Origin: Drechmeria coniospora
Taxonomy: Eukaryota; Ascomycota; Sordariomycetes; Hypocreales; Ophiocordycipitaceae
Assembly (NCBI RefSeq): GCF_001625195.1
Contig: NC_054390.1
Coordinates: 5,553,222-5,617,221, forward strand
Length of the DNA: 64,000 nucleotides
Direction: 5' to 3'
Shown: positions 46,622 to 56,497 of the stretch, piece by piece
Position numbering within the stretch: position 1 is the first letter of the stretch
How the letters are laid out: the number at the start of each line of letters is the position of its first letter
Translations under genes and position numbers: made by a program
The notes under the pieces: model-generated
What the model was told of the DNA's origin: nothing
Databases searched by the model: none
The model's input: the letters and a program-made list of their open reading frames with translations, nothing else

Positions 46622-47560
46622 GGAGGTGTGACGGCACGTTTGCCGTAGCTGGGATTGAACGATGCAGCACGGGGATTTCCGACGTCTGCTGATGGCTAAA
46701 TATGTCGACTAGCAGGAAGGAATGGGTGATGGAGAGATAATCTAGGAGCAGTTCTATGATGAGTAAAGGATAAAAGGATAAAAGGAGGAAAGTTGAGTCG
46801 TTGAGGGACGGATTTAGGTTGAATGATGTCTGCGCTGAGAACGAGTGACATGGACCAGCGCTGGCTCTAGTACCTGTAGTAGCTGGCTGTCCCTGTAAGT
46901 ACACCTACGGTATAGTACAGTACAGCTGAACGGTTGTGGTGAGTGTTGTTCCCGCCAATCACAGCGATGACAGGCACTTGATGCGAACAAGATGTTTTCA
47001 TCATTTCTGTTGCCAATGGTTTTGCGAATCACCACGTCCAAGTAACAAAAATAAAAGATCGCTCGACACGGAGATGCTACCATGAAGAACTATACGGCTT
47101 AGTCATTCAAGCATACATGTGTACTGTACGTGCACCGTTCCCTTCGTCTCACCTTGACGAGCCTGCTTCTGGACGCCGCCCACGGAGGACAATCTGTGCC
47201 GGGCAGCATGTCATGCCGAGCAAGGCGGGATACCGGCCATGTTGCGCTTGCCAGTGGACAGAACAAGATGACCCATTGCATTGTGCGTCGAATACCCTTC
47301 TGTGGACGCAAGGAAGCAAGCGACGGCGTAGGCGTTGTGGATGCTCGTCCAAACCTCGGGCCTGACCAGGTCACCGTACCTCAAGCCTGTGCTCCGTACA
47401 GACAAACAAGACTCCATTTTCATCCATCAAAAAGATCCCTGAGCGCTATGTAGCAAAGTGGAAAGAGTCCCCAAGACCATGGTATGTGAAAAGCATCCGT
47501 AGGGGGCTCTTGCAACCCCCCCCCCCCGGCCAACAACTCCGCACGGGCACCGCCGCCGTC
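46622..47560. other. Intergenic region upstream of the F-box gene
   Basis: About 0.9 kb holding the F-box gene promoter (minus strand) and the RLP24 3' flank. A C-run of about ten lies at 47518-47527. No gene is supported. Confidence 0.5.
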
Positions 47561-48290
47561 TCAGTCCATATCCATGCCGTCCTCGGCCATGTCGTCGTCG
47601 TCAATCTTGACCCGCAGTCTCTTCTTTTCGCCGCCAAACACCTTGCTCTTCTTGGCCGTCGCCGCCATGGACTCCTCGACCAGTTCCTCCATGTCGGCGC
47701 CCGTCTCGAGCGCCAGCTCCTCGAGTCGCTTCTTTTCGCTGCCGCGCATGCGCGGCAGCAGGTGCTCGTTCTCGGCCACGAGCTTACGGGCCACGGCCAG
47801 CTCGCGCTCGCGCTTGCCAGCCATGCGCTTCTTGTAGAAGACGCGCTCGCGGCGGCTGCGCACCTCGCTGATGCGCTGCATGGCCATGAGCGTCTTCTGA
47901 ACCAGCTCGCGGTCGTAGCGCACGGGCTCGTTGCGCTTGGCGCCGAAGAGCAGCGTCGAGTCGACCGTCATCTCCTTGCCGGCGTTGCGGCGGTACGCCT
48001 TGGTCCACTTGAGCTTGCGTGGGTTGCGCTTCATCTTGAAGTTGCGATGACATTTCGATCGGCAGAAACGAAAGGCCTTGGCTATCGCATGAAAATTGTC
48101 AGTCCAACCGACAAGAAGGTCATCCCCGGCTCGGGCCCCGGCTGGGGAGAGTTTGTCTTACCATCGTTTCTCACAAACGTGATGCCCTTGGACGGGTAGG
48201 ACGGCCGCCCGCAAAAATAACAGGGCTCGATCCTAAAGCCACATCAGCGCCGATCATGACTATTCGCTTTGGAAGGAAAACGTACCGCAT
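47561..48290 (-). CDS. Ribosome biogenesis protein RLP24 (ribosomal L24-like)
   Basis: Three exons (48290-48286, 48232-48162, 48081-47561) give 198 residues. The first exon is five bases, ATGCG, completed by G from exon 2 to give the invariant start MRIEPCYFC. The N-terminal zinc-binding L24e fold has Cys pairs in EPCYFCGRP and [18 protein letters not shown]. The middle helix ([20 protein letters not shown]) and acidic, basic C-terminus are typical of Rlp24. The protein joins pre-60S particles in the nucleolus, recruits and stimulates the AAA-ATPase Drg1, and is later replaced by L24 in the cytoplasm. It is divergent from the MTM1 gene with about 525 bases between start codons. Confidence 0.95.
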
Positions 48291-48815
48291 CTTCGGTGCT
48301 GGCGCGAGGTGCTCTGCGACGATGATCTTGACCGATCGCAGACGGACGGCGACTTCAAATCGGCGAGCAAAATCAAAATCGACAACTTTTCGCTTAGTCA
48401 TGCACCAGCCCCTCCAGGGACGGAGAGAACTTTGGAAAAATTGCGTATCGATAGCAAAAGAAGTTTATCGATAGGAACCATTTTAGCTCCAAACTTAAGG
48501 CCAATCAGATGTCGATTCTGACGGTGCAGGGAACTCGAATGACGACCCCGTTTGAGCTTATCGCCGACGACGGGGAGGGTGGTTTCTTGCCCCAAAAATG
48601 GTCCGGCTTGTGATAGCAGAAGACGAACAAATCTCCGTCGACTCCCACTCCCGCCACGACTCCCATTTCTCATACTTCATCACCCTCGCAACACGGCCAT
48701 TTTCCTCTTCCGCACCGTCATCCCGATAGCCCACACTAACGACATCTCCATCCCATCTTTGTTCGGCCAGCAGAGTTCGCGAGCGACGGCACTTGATTTG
48801 TCGGATGACGTTTTG
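48291..48815. promoter_or_regulatory. Shared divergent promoter of RLP24 and MTM1
   Basis: Contains two copies of TATCGATAG, at 48446-48454 and 48466-48474, spaced exactly 20 bases apart (about two helical turns). A CCAAT-type site (GGCCAATCAG) lies near 48498-48507. An A-rich stretch with GGAAAAATTG resembles part of the ribosome-biogenesis RRPE element. Site identity is by eye only. Confidence 0.55.
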
Positions 48816-50221
48816 ATGTCGCCCCTGGCCTCGCCCACCATCCCTCACGGCAGCTCCAAGGGTCAAAACCACGACAGGATAGAGAGGAAGGAGGTCGCCA
48901 TGGATCGCACGGCCGATCCGGAGGGAGAAGAGGGCCGCTTCGAATTCGACATTACGGCGTCGCAAAAGATGATCTCGGCCATGTCGGGAAGCCTGCTTAC
49001 GTCGCTGCTGAGTGCGCCGAGCCCTGCCATTGCGAAACGTCTTGGTGCTTGCTGACCGACACGGCTCCAGTGACCCCCCTCGACGTTGTCCGGGTCCGAC
49101 TGCAGTCGCAGAGGATGCCATCACCTTCGGTTGACTTTTCCCGCCTCGCGCTGACGACAAACTCCCTCACACCTGCCCAGACGGCCGAGCTCGGCATCAC
49201 GTCCTGCTGCCGTGAAGTCTTCTTCGCCGGCAACACCGCCGTGTATTGCGTCGCGGCGCCGAGGATGGGAGGCCTGGCGGCGGCCAACTCCTCGCCCCCC
49301 AGCGACTGCGCAGTGCAGGAGGTCCAGAAGAAGACGTACAACTCCACCATGGACGGCTTTCGCAAGATCGCCCGCAACGAGGGCGTCTTGACGCTGTGGA
49401 GGGGACTGTCGCCGACCCTGGCCATGGCCGTTCCGGCGAACATCATCTACTTTACCGGCTACGATTGGCTTCGATACAACCAGACGAGCCCCTTCTCCGC
49501 CTTCTCCGCCGACTATGCCCCCCTCACCTCCGGAATGGTTGCCCGGATGTTGGCGGCGACGGCTGTCGGACCCATCGAGCTGGTGCGGACGAGAATGCAA
49601 GCGGCGCCCGGGTCGTCGACGACAAACCACCTGCTGGAGGCCTTTGACGGGATCCGGGACATGGTTGCCGTCCACGGCTACACCTCGCTCTGGAGAGGGT
49701 TGACCCTGACCCTCTGGCGGGATGTCCCCTTCTCCGGCATATACTGGTGGGGTTACGAGACGATTCGGTCGAAGCTGACGGAGATGCGCAAAGACAAACA
49801 GGGTCGATCCGTCTCCCATTCCGACTCGTCCCAGCTCGCCCGACTGCGGTTTCAGAGCCGCGAGAAGCACACGGAGACGTTCATCGACAGCTTCAGCGCG
49901 GGCGCCTTGTCGGGCGCCTTGGCTTCCATCGTGACGACGCCGTTTGACGTGGGCAAGACGCGAACGCAGGTCTTTCACGAGTCGACCCGGTCGTCGGCAT
50001 CGGCCGCGACGGCTACGCGCGCGCCCGAGGAGAGAAGCATGGTGCGGCTGCTGATGCACATTTTCCAAACCGAAGGCATCTCGGGCTTGTGGAAAGGCTG
50101 GATCCCGAGGACGCTGAAGGTGGCACCCGCTTGCGCCATCATGATCAGCAGCTACGAGGTCGGCAAGCGAGTATTCCGGGGCGTCAATGCCCGCGCGGTG
50201 CAGCAGGACGAAGGCTCATAG
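48816..50221 (+). CDS. Mitochondrial carrier, Mtm1/SLC25A39-40 type
   Basis: Exons 48816-49011 and 49071-50221 give 448 residues. Three carrier repeats are each marked by the P-x-[D/E]-x-x-[K/R] signature: TPLDVVRVRLQSQ, then a second repeat with GPIELVRTRMQ, and TPFDVGKTRTQ. Intervening motifs LWRGLSPTLAMAVPANIIYF and LWRGLTLTLWRDVPFSGIYW fit Mtm1. The long insertion between the first signature and its helix, with paired Cys (TSCCREVF), is also typical. Yeast Mtm1 affects manganese/iron handling and SOD2 metallation; SLC25A39 is implicated in mitochondrial glutathione import. The first intron joins SLLTSLLM to TPLDVV. The ATG at 48900 has a better start context (GTCGCCATGG) and may be the true start, shortening the protein by 28 residues. 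Confidence 0.92.
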
Positions 50222-50864
50222 CCGCCAGGAGCGGCACTCGACATGGGGATTCAGAGTACGGCATGGGCATGGCGTTTGGCTGTTCGTAGCGACTCACTCT
50301 TGATATGCAAATAGCGGCCGGGTGCGATGTATTTTGATGGTGATTTTGGCCATAGATTAGACCGTGTACGATTACCCGAAGCTGGTAGACACATCACCAA
50401 GAACACAAACATGCTTCTTCCATACTTCCATGCCATGATGTGAATGAGGCATCCCGACGGATCATGAAACGTCAAATAAGTACGCACGTACTATTTATCC
50501 CCTCCGCTCGCTGGTGTATACAAGCATATTTGGATAGGGTCGATGCGAGCAGCAGCACGAACTATGCTGGACAGAAATGGATCTCCCATTCTGTTCGGCG
50601 ACGCGACGGGGAAAAAAGGATTAATATTTCATCGTTCTCGAAACAAATCCACCGAGCCAGCCATTTGTAGTCTTTTGTATCGGTGGTGTGAATGGCTCAG
50701 TTTGGCTTTATCAAGCATTTATACGTATCTGTATGGAGTATTGGCAGTAGTGCTTGGTAGTGCTGGTGGGAAGATTTCGTCACGAAGCGGGTCACCAAAC
50801 CGACTTCAACACACGCACCGCATCGCCATCGAGGCCACTTTGGCCTTTTCCCTTCGCCAGCGAC
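50222..50864. other. Intergenic region between MTM1 and the WD40 gene
   Basis: About 0.6 kb in tandem orientation. No gene or notable repeat is recognised. Confidence 0.5.
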
Positions 50865-52183
50865 ATGTACACGCTCTCCAACGTAGCGAAGCACCACTTC
50901 TCGGGCACAGAAGACGTCTATGTGCTCGACCTGCACCGGACGTCGGCGGGGCTCGCGGCCATCACTTCGGACCAGCAGCTGACACTGCTTGATCCCACAC
51001 AGTTTGGCGGCGGCGGCCCCGCGGCGAGCTGGCAGGTCGAGCACGGCAACGTGACGACGCTTCGAGTCTTTGACGCCGACAATGGTCTCGTCTGCACCGC
51101 GGGCGAGGATGGGAGCGTCGGCGTGTGGGACCTGAGGAGTCGCGGCCCCGGTGCGCGGGTCGCCCAGTTCAAAGGTGTGTTTTTATTTCCCTTTCCCAAC
51201 CCGAGGACGATGAGATGAGCACACGGCGGGAGCGACTACAGGAGTATGCCGCAGAAAAAGTACGCCGCAACAAGAGGTCGCAGTATGGACGGCAGGGAGC
51301 AGTGGTGCTGACGATGATCGTCAGCCGCCGCGGCCTCGATCCTGAGCATGGCCTGCAGTCCGAGCACGCAGACGATTGCTGTGGGCACCGAGCTCGCGAA
51401 CCACGTGGCCTCGGTGCACCTGTGGGATGTACGGTCGACGCCGTCGCCCAAGGCAGAGTACCAAGAGGTGCACTCGGACGACGTGACAACGCTCCGCTTC
51501 CACCCCTCAGACCCGGCACTGTTGCTGAGCGGTTCGACCGACGGCCTCGTCAACGTCTACGACACGCGCCAGCCGGACGAAGACGAGGTGACGCTGCAGA
51601 CGCTCAACCACAACGCCTCCATCCACGATGCCGGCTTTCTCTCCGCCACGGAGATCTTTGCCCTTTCGCACGATGAGCACTTTGCCCTCTACGACGTGTC
51701 CGACGAGAACCCGACGGGCGACGCCTCGCAAACTTTTGGCGACCTGCGCGAGACGCTCGGCGGCGGCACCCAGTACGTTGCCGGCGTGACGCCCAAGACG
51801 GACGGAAGCGGTGCCATCATCGGCGCCGGATCACAAGAGTGCGTTCCTGACCCCCCCCCCCCCCCCCTTTTTTTTTTCTGCCCTCGGCATCTTCGTAGAT
51901 CTAGCGATCCGTCCCATGTCGATCGGTGCACCCGAGGCCGGTCGAAATTGGGTGGGCGAAACTAACATCAATGTCCCGGCGCAGCAAGCAAACGTTTGAG
52001 CTCATCTTCATGGCCCGCCACCCGGCCGAGCCGTCATGGGTTCTGGACCGAGGCAATAGCGTGAGCTTGCCGCGGGCGCACGGCGACGAGATTGTCCGTT
52101 CCTTTTGCTTCTTTGACGATGAGAAGCTGGTCTTCACGGCCGGGGAGGACGGAAATATCAAGGCATGGCGTCCCGGGAGCTAA
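50865..52183 (+). CDS. WD40 repeat protein, WDR89-like
   Basis: Exons 50865-51174, 51325-51838 and 51985-52183 give 340 residues. WD-repeat blades include VCTAGEDGSVGVWDLRS, VASVHLWDVRSTPSPKAEYQ, HSDDVTTLRFHPSDPALLLSGSTDG with VNVYDTRQ, SHDEHFALYDVSDE, and a final blade VRSFCFFDDEKLVFTAGEDG with IKAWRPG. The length and block order match the WDR89 family, a single beta-propeller with no catalytic residues. Intron 2 contains a homopolymer C17 followed by T10 (51851-51877), a site likely to be misread in sequencing. Function in fungi is poorly known; the propeller probably serves as a protein-interaction platform. It converges on the GH125 gene. Confidence 0.88.
51851..51877 (+). repeat. Homopolymer C17-T10 inside an intron
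   Basis: Seventeen C followed by ten T within intron 2 of the WD40 gene. It also lengthens the polypyrimidine character of that intron. Confidence 0.9.
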
Positions 52184-52693
52184 TCAACCAAACCCTGCGG
52201 TCGCCGACGCGTGAAACTACTTGCGCCACGGATACCAAGTTGATACCACGAATGAAAACATCTCCGCCCATGACGATGTCGGGCGTTCAAATCCCGAAGC
52301 ATGGAGCAGCCAATATTCGCCTCCTCCACTTGACCATGACGGTGCACTTGGTGCTTTTCTCGCGGCCACCCGCGTTCTCTTGCCGAGGAACTCGTTACTT
52401 GCACCCCCCTTGACAGAACGAATGGTGCGCATATTCGGAGCTGAGCAAGATTGGCTGCCCACGCCTTGTATCCACTCCCCGAGGGTACTCTTACATGGAG
52501 AAACGCATGCGCCCGAAGCCAGCATCGTTCCGTCTGGGTGTCAGAATCTCGACCATGTTTCCGTCCATTCAGTCGTGCGTGATTTGCCCGCGCCGGGTTT
52601 CCCACCAGGTTCTACGCACGCAATCTTTCATCTCAATACATGCACGAAAAAAACGATGCAAGGTGCAAGAATGGGAAATGAGCCGTGGGCCGT
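52184..52693. other. Convergent 3' intergenic region
   Basis: About 0.5 kb between the WD40 gene (+) and the GH125 gene (-). No gene or notable repeat is seen. Confidence 0.5.
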
Positions 52694-55135
52694 CTATTGC
52701 CAGCTCTTCGTGAGCAATCCTTTCCCCTTGCCCCCCTTCTCGTGGTCGCGCATCTTGAGTATCAGCTCCCCGAACAGGCCATTGGCCCATCCAAACCACG
52801 AACGGGTGAAATCGAACCCCCTCCAGGAGTTGACGCTTTCGTGCAGGACGCCGTAGCCAGAGGTCGAATCCAATATCATGCGCACCTGCTTCTCGACCTC
52901 GGCGTCGGCGTCGTCCAAGCCCGACATGGGGTCCAATGCCGTCATGGCCGCGACGACGGCTGCCATGGGCCACGCCTTGCCGGGGCCCACGTGCGGGCCG
53001 CCGACTGCCGACAAGACGGGGCCGCGCATAAAGTACGAGTTGTGCTCGCTGAGGATGAAGCGGCGGGTGTTGCGATAGATCTCGGCATAGTCCCGAGCAG
53101 GCTTGCCCGTGGACGTGTCCTGGGAATTCGCGTTGGTAAAGTTCCAGAGCGGCATCGCCAGCAGCGAGGGAATGTTGGCGTCGTCCATGACGTTGGCCCC
53201 ACCGTAGCCGTCGACTTCGTAGGCGAAGATGTCGCCAAAGTCTGGGCGGTTGACGATGGCGTCCTTGTCGATGCCCCGACGGATGCCGGCGGCGAGGTCC
53301 TTCATATCCTGCGTCAGCTTGGTGGCGAGCTCGCCGTCGAGCTTGGACATGATGACGGAGGCGGATTCGAGGTAGGCGGCAAACATCATGTTGGCCGGCA
53401 CGAGGAACTGGAAGATGGTGGCGTCGTCGGAGGGTCGAAAGGCGGTGCGGACCATGCCGTTCTCCCGAATGGGGTTTCCGATGCCGTCGTTTGTCAGCGT
53501 CTCGCTGCCGCGATTCGTCCAGCCGGTAAAGGTCCAGGCCGACTTCTCGACCTTGCCATCCTTGGCGTAGGTGCCGAGGCGCATGGCGCCGGAGGCCTTG
53601 ACGGCGGCCCCGACGGCGGCGATCCAGTTGTACTTTTGGAAGAAGGCGTGGTCCCCAGTCTTCTCGAAATAGGCAACCGAGACTTGAAGGAAGGAGGCGA
53701 GCGAATCCAGCTCCCATTTGCAGTCAAACACCTTTCGGGGGTCGTAGGGCGGCATCGGGTGGTTCTGGTGGTACGCGCCGTTGGCCGTCGGGGGGATGCC
53801 CGATTCCGGCGGCGGCTGGAAGCTGTGGCAGTAGGGCGAGATGATGATGTAGCGGGCGTGCGAGTTGATGAGACCGCGCCAGAGGCTCGCCAGGGAGTCG
53901 GGCTCGGACGAGGCTTCGAGCAAGGGGAGGTAGGAGTATATCTGCGAGGCCGAGTCGCGAAGCCACATGGCGTCGATGTCGCCGGTGATGATGTAGGCGA
54001 GCTCCTGGTCGGTGACGACGGACTGTCCCGTCTTCGGATCCGTCTCGTTGGCGTAGCCGCGCCACTTGACCATGGTGTCGAGGGTCATCGGGTAGGCATT
54101 CTCGAACAGGCGGGCCAGGTCGGGGTCGCCGATGGTGCCCTTGACATCCTCGATGAGGGCGTCGAGGGCCGGCAGGCGGAACGTGCGGCACTCGGGCGGC
54201 GGGCGAACGTTTGGAAATTGACGCTTGCCGTCGGAGAAGGGTGTCGGCTTCGACCTCATCCATTCCTCGAAGCGCCTGCAGTTTGGACGTTCGGTGCCGG
54301 GGGGAGATGCAGACGCAGCCTTGTCGACCGCCAAGGCCAACCCCTCGTTGGTCCGGACCACGGATGGCGACTCGGGCAGGCCAGGCAGGGGAGCAGCGGC
54401 CGCCGGGGCACTCGGCGGAGGCGCAGCTGGCGACGGCGAGGGTTCGGCCTCGTGGTGCGTTTGCCCCTGCTGCTGCTCATGCGTCTGCTCTTGCTGCTGC
54501 TCCTGCTTCTGCTGCTGCTGATGCTGCTCATGCTTCTGCTGCTCCTGCTCATGCTGCAGCGCCTGCGCCTGCTTTTGCTCCTGTTCCTTTTCCTGCTCCT
54601 TTTCCTTCTCTTTTTCCTGCTCCTTTTCCTTTTCCTGCTCCTTCTCCTGCTGGCTCTGTTGCTGTTCCTGGCTGCCGTCGCCCTGGCTGCTGTCACCGCT
54701 GCCCTTGACACGATCGGCAGCCGCTTGGAGTTGCTGCTTGGCCATCTGGGACAGCTGATCAGGCTGCTTCAGGCTTTCTTGGTCGGCGACATCCTCTGGC
54801 TCTCTTTGGGCGGGCGTGCCTTGGTCGGCGTCGGCGACGATCTTGGCGGGTTCGGGTTGGCGCTCACCCTTTGCCACAGCCACGCGGGGGGCGACGGGAG
54901 CGGAGCGGAGGGACCTTGTCAAGGTGAGGACGACGAGGATGGCGAGGAGGGTGATGGCAGCTATGCGCGCCCGCCGGGTTCGCGGGGAGCTGCTCAGAAC
55001 CTGCATCTGAGGAGGGATTTCGACGATGTGGAGGTCGACTGATGTTGCCGCTTGGTGGAACGCGCTGCTTGCTGTGGTGTTCCCGACCTGCCTGGGCGGA
55101 GCGGACGCGGACCTTGCTTGCGGGGAGAACAGCAA
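52694..55135 (-). CDS. GH125-like exo-alpha-1,6-mannosidase, type II membrane protein
   Basis: Intronless gene for 813 residues. A short basic N-terminus and a single hydrophobic span (about 57-74) suggest a signal anchor with the catalytic part in the Golgi/ER lumen or outside. Residues about 156-225 are an extended Gln/Glu/Lys/His linker (heptad-like QEKEQEKEKE), then a Pro/Ala stretch. The GH125 (DUF1237) domain spans about 315-805: YIITGDIDAMWLRDSASQIYSY (about residues 381-402) has the family's Asp-rich catalytic motif. NSHARYIIISPYCHSFQP, FDCKWELDSLASFLQ and HNSYFMRGPVLSAVGG are further conserved blocks. GH125 enzymes remove alpha-1,6-mannose from glycans. An ATG at 55006, just before the anchor, is an equally good start and would drop 43 residues. 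Confidence 0.9.
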   Translation of the reverse strand: MLFSPQARSASAPPRQVGNTTASSAFHQAATSVDLHIVEIPPQMQVLSSSPRTRRARIAAITLLAILVVLTLTRSLRSAPVAPRVAVAKGERQPEPAKIVADADQGTPAQREPEDVADQESLKQPDQLSQMAKQQLQAAADRVKGSGDSSQGDGSQEQQQSQQEKEQEKEKEQEKEKEKEQEKEQEQKQAQALQHEQEQQKHEQHQQQQKQEQQQEQTHEQQQGQTHHEAEPSPSPAAPPPSAPAAAAPLPGLPESPSVVRTNEGLALAVDKAASASPPGTERPNCRRFEEWMRSKPTPFSDGKRQFPNVRPPPECRTFRLPALDALIEDVKGTIGDPDLARLFENAYPMTLDTMVKWRGYANETDPKTGQSVVTDQELAYIITGDIDAMWLRDSASQIYSYLPLLEASSEPDSLASLWRGLINSHARYIIISPYCHSFQPPPESGIPPTANGAYHQNHPMPPYDPRKVFDCKWELDSLASFLQVSVAYFEKTGDHAFFQKYNWIAAVGAAVKASGAMRLGTYAKDGKVEKSAWTFTGWTNRGSETLTNDGIGNPIRENGMVRTAFRPSDDATIFQFLVPANMMFAAYLESASVIMSKLDGELATKLTQDMKDLAAGIRRGIDKDAIVNRPDFGDIFAYEVDGYGGANVMDDANIPSLLAMPLWNFTNANSQDTSTGKPARDYAEIYRNTRRFILSEHNSYFMRGPVLSAVGGPHVGPGKAWPMAAVVAAMTALDPMSGLDDADAEVEKQVRMILDSTSGYGVLHESVNSWRGFDFTRSWFGWANGLFGELILKMRDHEKGGKGKGLLTKSWQ
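54461..54670 (-). repeat. Low-complexity Gln/Glu/Lys coding repeat in the GH125 gene
   Basis: About 70 codons drawn almost only from CAG, GAG, AAG and related codons. The period is often two residues, giving a charged coiled-coil-like or extended linker between membrane anchor and enzyme. Confidence 0.9.
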
Positions 55136-56497
55136 CGGTGACGGCGGCCGGCCACGTCGCTTCAGCCAGGGCAGACGAGATGAGGGAGCACCCCAGACCC
55201 GCGTCTAGGGCGTAGGGCGTTTTCGTGCCGGCCCTTGACGGCGTCGCTACCCTGCTCCCCTCTGACGTGTCGTGTCAAGGACGGGCTCTCATGGCTGACT
55301 GGGGGAGAGGGGCTGGGCTGGAACTGGTTTAGGTCCAAGGCTAAGGCTACTGGTGGTGCTCTGTTGAATCTTGATCGACGACCACGAAAGCCGTAGCGCA
55401 CGATGTGGGAAGATTTTGATCTATCGGCTTACGCGCGTGCCGGGTGCCGCAAGGATAAGTAAGCAATGAGGAGCATAAGCGGTATGTACTTAATTACTTG
55501 GTTCCATGGCAGTACAGGTACCTACGCGCACAGTACTTGGTGCACCTACTTACTACTGTACAGCAGGTGTGCAGTACAGTACGAGCGAGCACAAATACTG
55601 TACAAGTACTACAAGTACGGAGTACTGTACAGAGTGCTCCGTGCTGCAAGTACTCACGCCTACATGTACGTAAGTACTTGTGGGCAAATGTACTGTACTT
55701 ACTGTAGTTGTATAGCTGTACGGAGTACTTGTACCCGTAGGTGTACAGAAAGTACTTAAGTACTGTACAGTCCCTTTGTGCAAGGCAGGAGTACTTGCAG
55801 CAAAGTCAAGGAAGAATTACTGTACTGTACTTGTACTTGTACTTGTACTTGTACTCCGTCCTTTGTACGTATCTCCATTGAACCTACAGTGTGAAATCCG
55901 TATTGAGCACTGTACCGTAGACTGAACCTACAGTACTCCGTACCGTGCACTAAGTACGTCCACAACTACAAGTAAGTACAAGTACTTAAGTACAAGCATG
56001 CGCCCCCATCGTTGGCATCGTCAAACGCAGTGGCACCTCGAATCCGTATCGAGGCAAACGGAAAGAGTCTACGGAACAGCTCGCCCTGCGCCGGCAGAGA
56101 ATGCTTCAAGCGCAGCTGCGAGGTTCGCTACGCGGCGTACGGAACGGAGTACGGCGTATCGGTGCCGCGGCGATGGGTCGATCGATAATACCAAACGGGC
56201 GTGACGTATGTGCGTCGCCTGCCACCGTCGGCGCCACATCCATCCCTTGTAGGTGCATTGGTGGCTTGGGCTGGTATGCAAGTAGGTGTAGAGTCTAATA
56301 TTGCCGTTGGCACTGCACCTACTGAACCTGAGGGTGGGCGGCCACTCCGTGCCCATGGCTGTACGTGTTCACCTTCATGGCCGTGGATAAAAGGCCAGGC
56401 TCGCCACCCTCGTCGACGGACATGACGGGCGACGAATGACGGGCGACGACGAGGCCGGTGCATCCCTTCTTCCCCTCGGACGACATCGTGGGACGTC
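55136..56497. other. Divergent intergenic region, GTAC-rich
   Basis: About 1.4 kb between the divergent GH125 (-) and GT8 (+) genes. The span 55480-56000 is packed with GTACTT, TACTCCGTAC and GTACGGAGTAC words, including five to six TGTACT units at 55821-55855. No gene is supported. Confidence 0.6.
55821..55855 (+). repeat. TGTACT hexamer repeat
   Basis: A short run of TGTACT/TTGTACT units ends in TGTACTCCGT, linking the simple repeat with the longer palindromic word seen elsewhere. Confidence 0.9.

Noticed and set aside
52685..55042. 785-codon open frame antisense to the GH125 gene
   Set aside because: Includes a long Leu run that is only the complement of the CAG/GAG/AAG stalk; the GH125 motifs on the minus strand settle the orientation.
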